Assembly (NCBI GenBank): GCA_964488685.1
Contig: CAZAVY010000002.1
Location: forward strand, 1 to 64,000
Origin: GCA-001735895 sp964488685
Lineage (GTDB): Bacteria > Pseudomonadota > Gammaproteobacteria > GCA-001735895
DNA: 64,000 nt
Direction: 5' to 3'
In this document: piece by piece, positions 53,545-62,418 of the stretch
How the letters are laid out: each line of letters begins with the position of its first letter
Position numbering within the stretch: the first letter of the stretch is position 1
Position numbers and translations under genes: made by a program
Notes under the pieces: generated by a model
Told to the model about the DNA's origin: nothing
Databases searched by the model: none
What the model saw: only the letters and a program-made list of their open reading frames with translations

Positions 53545-56115
53545 ATGGAAGTATCCAAGACGAAAGGCAGTTTGCTGGCAAAGCTCAACCAAAGGCTTAA
53601 GGGAACCGGCGATACTGAACCTGAACAGGCGTATTTACGGCTAGCGATCGCTTTTATCCTGGTCGTTATATTTTGTTTACCCTGGGGTGCGGGTGAACAT
53701 TTTACCGATATTTTCGATTCAACACCGAATATCATCATCCTGACCGCGAGCAGTATAGCTCTGCTGATTTTCGCCGCAATCGTAAAAAACCCACGTCCCT
53801 CTCCGATCAGACGAGTCTGTGGAATCTTACTGGATATGGTGTCGCTATCCATATTGATGTTCCTGACAGGTGGCGACCATGTACCACTGTTTGTATTTTA
53901 TCTATGGGTCACGCTCGGCAATGGCTTTCGATATGGTACCCGTTATCTTTACATCTCGTTTGGCGTCAGTCTTGCGGGGTTTGCGCTGGTAATCCTGGGT
54001 AGTGAATATTGGCAGGCGAATCGCTCCTTCGCGATAAGCTTGCTACTCATTCTTCTGGTACTGCCACTGTACGCCGCTTTTTTACTGGAAAAATTGCATG
54101 CAGCCATAGCTGCGGCCAAGCAGGCCAATGAAGCCAAGAGTCGATTTCTGGCGAACATGTCGCATGAATTGAGAACGCCGCTTAACGGCGTAATTGGAAT
54201 GGGTGATTTACTCCAGGAGACCCGACTGAGTTCCGAGCAGCAGGAACTTGTCGGCACCCTTCATAGCTCGGCCTACTCCCTGCTTGAATTGATCGAAAAC
54301 GTACTGGATATCGCCAAAATCGAAGCCGGTAAGATCGATATTGAAAAGAAACCGCTCGACCTGCATGCAGTCGTGAATTCGGTGATTTACATGCTCTCCC
54401 CGTCGGGTGAATCCAAGAATCTACTGATTTCCTGCACTATCGATCCCGATACGCCATTTTCTTTACGGGGTGACCAACAACATATCCGGCAGGTATTAAT
54501 TAATCTCGTCAACAATGCCATCAAGTTCACCGATGATGGTTCGGTAAACCTGCGCGTATTCAGAATTGGCGGGAGTGACAGGAAACCACGAATTCGATTC
54601 GAGGTCACAGATACCGGAGTCGGGATCTCGGAAGAATACCTGAAAACTATTTTTGATAATTTCACTCAAGCCGAGCAGCGATCAAGTAGGCGTTATGGTG
54701 GAACAGGACTGGGGACTGCCATTTCCAGAGAGCTGGTTGAGTTAATGGGTGGAGAGATAGGTGTTCGCAGTGAACTCGATAAGGGTTCCACCTTTTGGTT
54801 CGAACTACCATTCGATCTGGTGCCACACAACGACCAGGTCATTTCTTCAAACCATATTCTGTTACTCGCTGATGAGGATACGGCTGCCGTTATACGACCG
54901 TCACTGAAAGGTTGGGATATAGATTTTGACTGGGTTCGCTCCTCGGCACGCGCATTTTCGTTGTTGTTACAGGCTTCGGAAAAAGGAAGCAATTATCACT
55001 CCGCCATTGTCGACCAGGACTGCCTGACAGATATTAGTGCCGAGCAGTTTGCACAAATGATTCGATCTGAAAAGATACTGGAACATTTGTCACTAATATT
55101 GGTGAACTCGTCAGATACCATGATCAACATCAACGCGGTAAATCAATATTACATATCGACGATTCTTGAACCCGAAGAAAAGAGATCCCTGTTTAACGCG
55201 ATACATGCGGCGCAAAGCGTTCATATTTCCGAGGAAAATGTTGTCACCCTCGCTGAACACTACGGCAGACAAGCGGGCGCCAAAAACCTCAAAATACTGG
55301 TCGCCGAGGATAATGCAGTCAATCAAAAGTTAATTCAGAGGATTTTGCAACACGCCGGGCACAGTGTGACACTCGTCGATTGTGGAGAAGATGTGCTCGA
55401 CATCCTCGATAACAGCATGAGTTCACTGGATGCGCTCATACTCGATATGAACATGCCGGGAATGAGTGGATTGGAGGTCATGAAAACCATCCGATTTCTT
55501 GACACGAGTCGTTCGCTACCCGTGATCATGCTGACTGCGGATGCAACACCGGAGGCCAAGGTAGCGAGCTTGAGTGCCGGGGCAGATGCCTTTTTAACCA
55601 AACCTGTCAATGCCAGGGCGTTGTTGGACCGGATCGCATTTTTATCCAGGAATATAAGCAAGGAGAGTACCGTGGCTGGAGCCGAGATCAAATTAGAATC
55701 TGAAGTGAGCAAACTGGAATTACTGCAACCGGTTGCAGACATTAAAGAGTCCGAGTGGTACGAAGAGTCTCTACTAAGAGAAGTGTCCGCTCTCGGGGAC
55801 TACGATTTCCTGCATGATCTGGTCAGAGACTTTCAACGAGATGGGGTCAAGCACGTCGCACGAATCAACGAAGCCGCAGAAAATGACTATCTGGAGTATC
55901 GCGAAGCACTGCATGCGCTAAAAGGGTCATCGATAGAGCTGGGGGCACGGGTGCTGGCAGATATCTGCCAGCAGGGCGAAGCCCTAAAACCCTACGATAT
56001 AGGAAGTGAAACCACCCGAAAAATGGCTGCGGAGATCCAGAGTATATTCCTCAAGACGTCCGCAGCATTGAGCAGTGCCATAAAACAGGATATTGCAAAA
56101 CCTCGAGGAAATTAA
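53545..56115 (+). CDS. rpfC: RpfC-type hybrid sensor histidine kinase
   Basis: 856 residues. An N-terminal membrane sensor with five to six helices (about 30-182) resembles the RpfC input region; then HisKA with His207 (FLANMSHELRTPLNGV), HATPase with GTGLGTAISREL, a receiver with Asp in LILDMNMPGMSG (near 631) and a C-terminal Hpt domain with His in LHALKGSS (near 790). Residues about 430-575 form a further receiver-like stretch without an obvious acceptor Asp. It senses DSF-type fatty acids and passes phosphate to RpfG. It is convergent with rpfF. Confidence 0.9.
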   Translation: MEVSKTKGSLLAKLNQRLKGTGDTEPEQAYLRLAIAFILVVIFCLPWGAGEHFTDIFDSTPNIIILTASSIALLIFAAIVKNPRPSPIRRVCGILLDMVSLSILMFLTGGDHVPLFVFYLWVTLGNGFRYGTRYLYISFGVSLAGFALVILGSEYWQANRSFAISLLLILLVLPLYAAFLLEKLHAAIAAAKQANEAKSRFLANMSHELRTPLNGVIGMGDLLQETRLSSEQQELVGTLHSSAYSLLELIENVLDIAKIEAGKIDIEKKPLDLHAVVNSVIYMLSPSGESKNLLISCTIDPDTPFSLRGDQQHIRQVLINLVNNAIKFTDDGSVNLRVFRIGGSDRKPRIRFEVTDTGVGISEEYLKTIFDNFTQAEQRSSRRYGGTGLGTAISRELVELMGGEIGVRSELDKGSTFWFELPFDLVPHNDQVISSNHILLLADEDTAAVIRPSLKGWDIDFDWVRSSARAFSLLLQASEKGSNYHSAIVDQDCLTDISAEQFAQMIRSEKILEHLSLILVNSSDTMININAVNQYYISTILEPEEKRSLFNAIHAAQSVHISEENVVTLAEHYGRQAGAKNLKILVAEDNAVNQKLIQRILQHAGHSVTLVDCGEDVLDILDNSMSSLDALILDMNMPGMSGLEVMKTIRFLDTSRSLPVIMLTADATPEAKVASLSAGADAFLTKPVNARALLDRIAFLSRNISKESTVAGAEIKLESEVSKLELLQPVADIKESEWYEESLLREVSALGDYDFLHDLVRDFQRDGVKHVARINEAAENDYLEYREALHALKGSSIELGARVLADICQQGEALKPYDIGSETTRKMAAEIQSIFLKTSAALSSAIKQDIAKPRGN

Positions 56116-56153
56116 ATCTCAAGTCTGCGAACACCTCGACTGGTGCAGAGTAA

Positions 56154-57020
56154 TTACCGCCTCGAATCCTGCATCTTGGTTAAGCGACTCATCATCTTCA
56201 GGTCCTTGTCAGTGAGTTTGAAGGCCGCATCGGTCCAGATCTTGGCAATATCAATGAGTTCGTCATAACTAATTTTGTTACAGATATCACGCACTTTTCT
56301 GATTGCGTTGTAGCTGTTCGAATAACGATTGGCCGCCTTGATATATTTGTAAACTTCGATCTCACCTTCGCCTTTCTCTGCGAGAATATCGATTACACCC
56401 ATATCATATAGCTCGTCGGAAGTATAAAGTTTTCCACTCAGTATGATTCTTTCGGCTTTCGCGGTACCAATTCGGCGAGACAACAGGGAATAGGCTCCCA
56501 TGCCGGGAAACAGGTTGAACAGGACTTCGGGCAGTCCCATCTTTACGCCTTTTTCAGCAATCACTACATTGCTCGCCAGCGCCGACTCGAACCCGCCGCC
56601 AAGCGCGTCTCCCTGTACCAGGGCGATGGTGGTAAGGTCACAACCAAGATGATTGATATTTTCGTGGAGAATATCAATACAACGAATCGCATAGTTAAAT
56701 AACCCGTCACGATTTTTGCCTTCGATACAATTCCGGAACAAATTGAGATCGCCACCTAGATTGAAAATCCCTTTAATATCGGAACCGATCACGATGTAGT
56801 CGTATTTCTGCCCTTGACTGGCCCGCATTTCTTCCTTTACCACGCGGATGTACTCATGAAAATCGGAGAGCAGATTATTGGTGAAGCAGGGACGTGGCGC
56901 GGCATTCATCAAGCACCAGGAGGTCTTGTACTTGTGATCGAAATGTATTTTCAGTTGCTGGGACTTATCGCTTTCTAGTCTTGGATAGGCGGAACGGTCC
57001 AATACTGCTAAATTGCTCAT
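56154..57020 (-). CDS. rpfF: DSF synthase RpfF (crotonase family)
   Basis: Makes diffusible signal factor, a cis-2-unsaturated fatty acid, from acyl-ACP. Both catalytic glutamates are present: Glu145 in GGGFESALAS and Glu165 in GLPEVLFNLFPGMGAYS, 20 residues apart as in Xanthomonas RpfF (141 and 161). ATG 57020 has a GGAGA site and gives 288 residues, against 289 in Xanthomonas. An upstream GTG or ATG extension (to 57068) has no support. It is convergent with rpfG-rpfC, the same arrangement as the Xanthomonas rpf locus. No rpfB is next to it. Confidence 0.93.
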   Translation of the reverse strand: MSNLAVLDRSAYPRLESDKSQQLKIHFDHKYKTSWCLMNAAPRPCFTNNLLSDFHEYIRVVKEEMRASQGQKYDYIVIGSDIKGIFNLGGDLNLFRNCIEGKNRDGLFNYAIRCIDILHENINHLGCDLTTIALVQGDALGGGFESALASNVVIAEKGVKMGLPEVLFNLFPGMGAYSLLSRRIGTAKAERIILSGKLYTSDELYDMGVIDILAEKGEGEIEVYKYIKAANRYSNSYNAIRKVRDICNKISYDELIDIAKIWTDAAFKLTDKDLKMMSRLTKMQDSRR

Positions 57021-57094
57021 AACTGTGTCTCTCCAGAACTTGTTATCGAAATTTCCCGAATTTTGCAAGCGGGATTCACTTTGGTTGTGCCAGC

Positions 57095-57136
57095 CCTGTA
57101 AACCTGTAAACCTGTAAACCTGTAAACCTGTAAACC
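57095..57136. repeat. Octanucleotide tandem repeat upstream of rpfF
   Basis: Five perfect consecutive copies of CCTGTAAA followed by CC, 75 bases upstream of the rpfF start codon and between it and a CRP-type site. Copy number of such 8-bp repeats can change by slipped-strand replication. Confidence 0.95.
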
Positions 57137-57233
57137 AGACAAATTAGGCTATTTATTTCAGAGCTTTACCCACTTTTTTTATGGTGGTTTGTGGACACCA
57201 ATTTACCGAAACGTGAATCAATTGCAAGCAAAC

Positions 57234-57249
57234 TGTGACCAATTTCACA
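57234..57249. promoter_or_regulatory. Perfect CRP/Clp-type site upstream of rpfF
   Basis: TGTGA-CCAATT-TCACA matches the CRP consensus half-sites exactly with the standard six-base spacer, about 215 bases upstream of rpfF. In Xanthomonas the CRP homologue Clp acts in the DSF pathway and recognises the same kind of site. The rest of the 57021-57461 stretch, AT-rich, holds the octamer repeat and a terminator; no further gene is seen. Confidence 0.7.
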
Positions 57250-57402
57250 TTTCAATAGCAACAATGCACTTTCGATTAACGATCTAAGTCATTGTTATAT
57301 AGGGGTTTAATAAGTCTGTATTTCAAGATTGAAATAGTTCACATTTCTACAAAGACGCGCTTGAACTACTTTGGAAATAACTTAAAGGTGTTTGATTCTC
57401 AA

Positions 57403-57426
57403 CAAAAAAGCGTCGGATTCTCGACG
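57403..57426 (-). terminator. Terminator at the end of the isc operon
   Basis: On the minus strand the stem CGTCG-AGAATC-CGACG is followed by CTTTTTT, 36 bases past the iscX stop codon. It should end the iscR-iscX transcript before rpfF. Confidence 0.75.
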
Positions 57427-57461
57427 GTTTTGCGTCAACTATTTGACTTATCTGCAATCAT

Positions 57462-57662
57462 TTAATCGTTTTCGTCGATCCAGGCCATCTGAATTGCTTC
57501 CAGAATCTTTTCATTCGAACGATCGGGATCATCGTCAAACTCGTCAAGCGCGCAGACCCAGCTATGCAGGTCGGTAAAACGAACATACTGGGGATCGACA
57601 TCGGTATGGGTCTCGGCAAGTTCTATTGCAATATCCAGTGTATCTGTCCACTTTAGACTCAT
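57462..57662 (-). CDS. iscX: Fe-S assembly adaptor IscX
   Basis: Small acidic protein that binds IscS and iron and modulates cluster assembly. 66 residues, with LKWTDTLDIAIELAE, RFTDLHSWV and the acidic DEFDDDPDRSNEKILEAIQMAW close to E. coli IscX. ATG 57662 has a GAGGAG site; a longer start is unlikely. Last gene of the isc cluster. Confidence 0.96.
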   Translation of the reverse strand: MSLKWTDTLDIAIELAETHTDVDPQYVRFTDLHSWVCALDEFDDDPDRSNEKILEAIQMAWIDEND

Positions 57663-57692
57663 GGTTTGCTCCTCTCGCGACATAATAGTAGA

Positions 57693-58034
57693 TTAATGAT
57701 TTTCGGAAACCATATTAATGGTGTACTTGGGAATTTCGATAGTCAGGTCTCCGTCCCCCACTATTGCCTGGCAGCTCAAACGCGAATCCATATCCAGGCC
57801 CCAGGCCTTATCAAGATAATCATCTTCGTCTTCGCTGGATTCTTCAAGGGATTCGAATCCCTCTCGCACGTAAACGTGACAAGTCGTGCAGGCACAAGAC
57901 TTTTCACAAGCATGTTCGATTTCGATACCATTGTTCAGCATTGCATCACACAAGCTGATACCGGGTTCAACATCGATTTCAGCACCCTGTGGACAGATTT
58001 CGTCATGCGGCAATATAATAAGCCTGGTCATCAA
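57693..58034 (-). CDS. fdx: Isc-type [2Fe-2S] ferredoxin
   Basis: Electron donor in cluster assembly. 113 residues with cluster ligands in CEKSCACTTC (C-x5-C-x2-C pattern) and a fourth Cys in SRLSCQAIV. It overlaps hscA by four bases. Confidence 0.97.
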   Translation of the reverse strand: MMTRLIILPHDEICPQGAEIDVEPGISLCDAMLNNGIEIEHACEKSCACTTCHVYVREGFESLEESSEDEDDYLDKAWGLDMDSRLSCQAIVGDGDLTIEIPKYTINMVSENH

Positions 58035-59899
58035 ACATCAACCTCGTCAATTTGTTTTCCGGTGAGCACTTTGGTAACGCTCGCGTTCATACGTTTTGCT
58101 ACGTAGAATTCACTTGCGTCCTCGATGGCCTTGATCAATTGCTTGAGTTCAACTGTCGGCGCTGTTTCGATTGCGGCTACAAGACGATCTCGATGCTCGA
58201 CAATGCGAGCAATTTCAGATGGGTTCAGTAAAACTTCACCATCCTCTGCGAGAGCCGAATTAATCGCTTCAATCACTCTCCTGGCTTCGACCTGCTGCTG
58301 CTTGTGCATACGATGTTCGATATCTTTACCTGCGTGAACAATCGAGGCTCGCAACATCGATTCGATCTCGGTATCGGTTAATCCGTACGAAGGCTTGACT
58401 ACGATGTCGGCAACCACGCCACTGGAGGTTTCTTCTGCGCTAACCGACATCAATCCGTCAGCATCAACCTGGTAAGTAACGCGTATGCGCGCGGCGCCGG
58501 CAGTCATCGGTGGAAATCCATGCAATTCGAATCGCGCCAGGGAACGACAATCGGATACCAGTTCCCTTTCACCCTGTACTACGTGGATCGACATCGCGGT
58601 TTGACCGTCTTTAAAAGTTGTGAAATCCTGTGCACGCGACACCGGAATTGGAGTGTTACGAGCAATGATTTTTTCACTCAGGCCACCCATGGTTTCGATT
58701 GCCAGCGACAAAGGCAGTACGTCAAGCAACAGCATTTCACTGTTGGGTTTGTTGCCGGCAAGAATATCAGCCTGAATCGCAGCACCCAGCGCAACCACTT
58801 GATCGGGATCGAGTTCACACATGGGTTTACGCTCGAAAAATTCTCCCAGCATCGCCTGAACCAGTGGTACCCGGGTCGATCCCCCGACCATGATTACTTC
58901 ATCAATGTCGGCTTGACTTATTCCGGCGTCACGCAAAGCTCGTCGACAAGCAGTCAGGGTTTTCCTGACCAGCGTCTGAATCAGTTGATTGAAGAGACCA
59001 CGGTCAATTGTCCCACGCCATGTTTCCCGGTGTTCAATCACGATTTCTGCTGAATCATAATCCGTCAGTGTTTGTTTCGCAGCCCGTGCTGCAAGCAAAA
59101 TCTGTCGCGCTAGTCCTGCATCTATTTCGCCGAAATCAACTTGCTCAATTATCCATTCACCGAGTGCATGATCCATGTCGTCACCCCCTAACGAAGAATC
59201 ACCGCCGCTTGCAAGAACCTCGAAAATTCCCTTGTTGAGCCGTAAAATAGAGATATCGAAAGTACCACCACCAAGGTCATAAACCGCGATCAATCCATCA
59301 CTGCTTTGATCGAGCCCGTAAGCGACCGCGGCCGCAGTCGGTTCATTCAAGAGACGAAACAGGTTCAGCCCGGCGAGGGTTGCCGCATCTCGAGTCGCCT
59401 GGCGCTGGGCGTCGTCAAAATAAGCCGGCACCGTTATCACAACTCCATCAAGGTCTACGCCCATACTCTGGCTGGCGCGCTGCGCAAGTGCTTTGAGAAT
59501 CTCGCTGGAAATTTCAACCGCACTGAAATCACCACTGCGGGTACGAATTCTGGGAACCTTACTATTTCCGCTGGTCACAAATTGGTATGGCATGACATGG
59601 CCAAGCAGGCTAAGGTCTTCCTGACCCCTGCCCATCAACCTTTTAATCGAGACGATGCTGTTTAAAGGATCACTGGTGAGGAAATTCAGCGCCGGGTAAC
59701 CGACCAATATCTGAGCATTATCGAAATGAACCACCGAAGGTAACAGGCTGCGCCCCTCGGTATCGGGCAAACACACCGCCTCGCCACTGCGCACGGTCGC
59801 GACCAGTGAATTGGTGGTACCGAGATCGATTCCAGCCGAATAACGAAGTTGCTGCGGTGCGCTCGATTCACCCGGTTCGGATATCTGCAATAGCGCCAT
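58031..59899 (-). CDS. hscA: Fe-S cluster assembly chaperone HscA
   Basis: Specialised Hsp70 that works with HscB on the IscU scaffold. N-terminal SAGIDLGTTNSLVATVRSG, NEPTAAAVAYGLD and VYDLGGGTFDISI are Hsp70 motifs. 622 residues, shorter at the C-terminus than DnaK. It overlaps hscB by one base. Its known client IscU is not encoded in this cluster. Confidence 0.97.
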   Translation of the reverse strand: MALLQISEPGESSAPQQLRYSAGIDLGTTNSLVATVRSGEAVCLPDTEGRSLLPSVVHFDNAQILVGYPALNFLTSDPLNSIVSIKRLMGRGQEDLSLLGHVMPYQFVTSGNSKVPRIRTRSGDFSAVEISSEILKALAQRASQSMGVDLDGVVITVPAYFDDAQRQATRDAATLAGLNLFRLLNEPTAAAVAYGLDQSSDGLIAVYDLGGGTFDISILRLNKGIFEVLASGGDSSLGGDDMDHALGEWIIEQVDFGEIDAGLARQILLAARAAKQTLTDYDSAEIVIEHRETWRGTIDRGLFNQLIQTLVRKTLTACRRALRDAGISQADIDEVIMVGGSTRVPLVQAMLGEFFERKPMCELDPDQVVALGAAIQADILAGNKPNSEMLLLDVLPLSLAIETMGGLSEKIIARNTPIPVSRAQDFTTFKDGQTAMSIHVVQGERELVSDCRSLARFELHGFPPMTAGAARIRVTYQVDADGLMSVSAEETSSGVVADIVVKPSYGLTDTEIESMLRASIVHAGKDIEHRMHKQQQVEARRVIEAINSALAEDGEVLLNPSEIARIVEHRDRLVAAIETAPTVELKQLIKAIEDASEFYVAKRMNASVTKVLTGKQIDEVDV

Positions 59900-60447
59900 C
59901 AGTAATCTTCCAATTCAAACTGAAGCTCTGCCAGTTGGTGCTGAATGCGCTGAATAAACTGCATTTTTCGACTGTATTCCATGGCCGAGTCGAAGTTACC
60001 TGCTTCAAACTGAGTGACAAACTCGCGCGCTAAACCTTGCGCCCGTTGTCTCAACCGGGTCTCAATCTGCTCACTGCGTGACAGTGCATCTTCACCCTGT
60101 CGACAGGAGTCGATTTCTTCACGTAATTCGATCTGCTCCATCAAAAAGCCTGTGTCCGAGGTGGTTGTTGAATCGTCGTGGATATCAACACCACTGATTT
60201 CAAGCAGGTATTTCGATCGTTTCACAGGATCCTGCAGTGTTTCATAGGCCTGGTTTACCCAGGAGGCAATTTGCACCGACAGGCGTTTATCCCGGTCGTT
60301 GGAACTAACGTATCGATCCGGGTGATAAATTGCCTGCAAACGTTGTTGCTCGGCATGTAAATTCCTGGCATCGATTTCGAAGGCAGGGCTTAAGCCGAAC
60401 AGCTCAAAGTAGGTTTGGCTGATATCGGGGAACTGCATCCAGGTCAA
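59899..60447 (-). CDS. hscB: Fe-S cluster co-chaperone HscB
   Basis: J-domain protein that recruits IscU to HscA. The J domain (about 8-85) has the HPD motif in AIYHPDRYVS, followed by the three-helix C-terminal domain that contacts IscU. 182 residues; overlaps iscA by four bases. Confidence 0.96.
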   Translation of the reverse strand: MTWMQFPDISQTYFELFGLSPAFEIDARNLHAEQQRLQAIYHPDRYVSSNDRDKRLSVQIASWVNQAYETLQDPVKRSKYLLEISGVDIHDDSTTTSDTGFLMEQIELREEIDSCRQGEDALSRSEQIETRLRQRAQGLAREFVTQFEAGNFDSAMEYSRKMQFIQRIQHQLAELQFELEDY

Positions 60448-60767
60448 ACGGTAAAACTTTCACCACAGCCACAGGCATCCTTGGCATTGGGATTTTTAAA
60501 CTGGAACCCCTGGTTCAGTCCAACCTTGGCAAAGTCGACCTCGGTGCCGTCGAGAAACACCAGACTCTTCTGATCGACGACTATCTTTACTCCCTTCGAT
60601 TCGAAGACTTCATCGCCATCCTGTAGCTCATCGACAAATTCGATAACGTATGCCAGCCCCGAACAACCGGTGGTCTTAACGCCGAGGCGCAAACCGATGC
60701 CCTTGCCTCTGTTGTCCAGAAATTGCTGCACTCGTGATGCCGCTATGTCACTCAGATGAATTGCCAT
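60444..60767 (-). CDS. iscA: Fe-S assembly A-type carrier IscA
   Basis: Carrier or scaffold for iron-sulfur clusters. 107 residues with the three conserved cysteines: KTTGCSGLAYVI and the C-terminal CGCGESF. It follows iscS with a ten-base gap where iscU normally lies. Confidence 0.97.
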   Translation of the reverse strand: MAIHLSDIAASRVQQFLDNRGKGIGLRLGVKTTGCSGLAYVIEFVDELQDGDEVFESKGVKIVVDQKSLVFLDGTEVDFAKVGLNQGFQFKNPNAKDACGCGESFTV

Positions 60768-60777
60768 ATTTCTCTCT

Positions 60778-61926
60778 CTATACCGCTGCCTGACGGATTA
60801 CCGCGGGTAGTTTATTGACCAAGTCCTGGAGTTTAATGATCAGCATCTCAACATCCTGTAGGCTGTTATCCATGCCGAAACTTACCCTTATCGCATTCAG
60901 AGCAAGATTATTTTCAACACCCATCGCTGTTAATACATGACTCGGTTCGGTGACCGCGCTGTGACAGGCTGAACCGCTGGACAGCGCAAAGCCGGCACGG
61001 TCAAGCTCCATCAACAGGGTTTCACCATGATAATAGGGTAATGCAAAGTAGGTCGTATTCGACAATCGGGGTAGTTGTTGTCCAAACACGACGCTGCCCG
61101 CAATACCTGACAGCTTCGACTCAAAAACCTCTTTCAGTTGTGTAAGATGGTGGTGTTTCCGATCCATTTCAAGGCGTGCAATCTGTACCGCCTTGCCAAG
61201 CCCGACAATCCCGGCAACATTTTCAGTGCCCCCACGAAGCCGTTTTTCCTGATATCCACCACTGATCAGTATTTTTTTCGGTTTGCGCTTGACCACCAGT
61301 GCGCCGATACCCTGTGGCCCTCGCAGCTTATGTGCCGAAAAGCTAAGCGCATCGATATCGAGTTGCGTCATATCGAGCGGAATCTTACCGACCGCCTGGG
61401 TAGCATCGGTATGCAGCATGCATAAATCCCGATCCACCATAGCCGCCAGTGACTCAATCGGCTGTAATACCCCGGTTTCATTATTGGCATAAATGATCGA
61501 CAGTAGCTGGGCATCAGCCCCGGCAAGCACCGAAGCGGCTGCTTCCAGGTCTATCTGTCCTTCCTGGTTCGATTTTAACAGGATCACCTCCTGCCCTTCA
61601 TCCGCCAGTTGTTTAAGAGGCTCGAGAATACTGGGATGTTCTATTTCGCTACTAACGATGGGACCGGCGCGGGTTTTATCGGCAAATCCTTTCAACAACA
61701 TGTTGTTTGCTTCGGTTCCACCCGAGGTAAATATAACGGCATCGCTGGAACACCCTAGCAAGGCCGCTACTTCGGCACGCGCGGATTCGACCGCTGATCG
61801 CGCCATGCGCCCATAGCTATGCAGACTGGACGGGTTGCCGGTCGGATTTTGCAAAAACGACCTGATTGCATCGATCACTTCCGGATGCATGGGTGAAGTC
61901 GCATTATGATCGAGGTACACGGGCAT
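60778..61926 (-). CDS. iscS: Cysteine desulfurase (IscS/NifS type)
   Basis: PLP enzyme that takes sulfur from cysteine for cluster assembly. PVYLDHNATSPMHPEV at the N-terminus, the PLP lysine in SFSAHKLRGPQG and the active-site Cys in LSSGSACHSAVTEPSHVL. ATG 61926 gives 382 residues, a little shorter than E. coli IscS (404); a longer in-frame start overlaps iscR. The SGSACHS loop and SHVL resemble the NifS-like desulfurase that in some gammaproteobacteria precedes iscS, so it may be that paralogue rather than IscS itself. Confidence 0.9.
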   Translation of the reverse strand: MPVYLDHNATSPMHPEVIDAIRSFLQNPTGNPSSLHSYGRMARSAVESARAEVAALLGCSSDAVIFTSGGTEANNMLLKGFADKTRAGPIVSSEIEHPSILEPLKQLADEGQEVILLKSNQEGQIDLEAAASVLAGADAQLLSIIYANNETGVLQPIESLAAMVDRDLCMLHTDATQAVGKIPLDMTQLDIDALSFSAHKLRGPQGIGALVVKRKPKKILISGGYQEKRLRGGTENVAGIVGLGKAVQIARLEMDRKHHHLTQLKEVFESKLSGIAGSVVFGQQLPRLSNTTYFALPYYHGETLLMELDRAGFALSSGSACHSAVTEPSHVLTAMGVENNLALNAIRVSFGMDNSLQDVEMLIIKLQDLVNKLPAVIRQAAV

Positions 61927-61930
61927 GGTA

Positions 61931-62389
61931 TTACCGCAGGTTGGGTTGTTTTTGCCGTAGATCGTGCATTCGGGAGAGTTCCTGTACTTCGTCATTTCGC
62001 ATCATGTCCGCCAGCGAAATCGTAGCCAGGTAGTTTTCGATCTCGTCGCTCAACTCTTCCCATAGCCGCTCGGTCAGGCAAGGTTCGTAATCGGGCGATC
62101 CATTCGTAATATCCCTGTCCGCTACCTGCACTATCACGTCAACCGCATTAATGACATCGGCAATACACACCTGCTCGGGTGATTCTCTCAGGCTGTAACC
62201 GCCGCCGGGGCCACGGGTACTCACGACCAGTTTATTGCGCCTCATTTTGGCAAATAATTGCTCAAGGTAAGACAGGGATATACTTTGCCGGACCGAGATA
62301 TCGGCCAGTGATACCGGACCCTGGTCCGAGTGCATGACCAGATCGAGCAGTGAGGTTACCGCATATCGACTTTTGGTGGATAATTGCAT
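61931..62389 (-). CDS. iscR: IscR-family regulator lacking most cluster ligands
   Basis: Rrf2-family repressor of the isc operon, 152 residues. It aligns without gaps to E. coli IscR through residue 110: SKxRYAVT start, SLSYLEQLF with Glu43, and the RGPGGGY wing. E. coli IscR binds its [2Fe-2S] cluster with Cys92, Cys98, Cys104 and His107. Here those positions are Arg92, Ser98, Cys104 and Glu107, so three of the four ligands are gone. It can hardly bind the cluster in the known way. A Type 1 IscR site overlaps its promoter. Confidence 0.93.
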   Translation of the reverse strand: MQLSTKSRYAVTSLLDLVMHSDQGPVSLADISVRQSISLSYLEQLFAKMRRNKLVVSTRGPGGGYSLRESPEQVCIADVINAVDVIVQVADRDITNGSPDYEPCLTERLWEELSDEIENYLATISLADMMRNDEVQELSRMHDLRQKQPNLR

Positions 62390-62418
62390 CGTGAAATAGC
62401 TTGGTGTAATATCGGATT

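Noticed and set aside
57666..58106. 146-codon plus-strand frame over fdx
   Set aside because: It is antisense to a clear ferredoxin gene and has no recognisable content.
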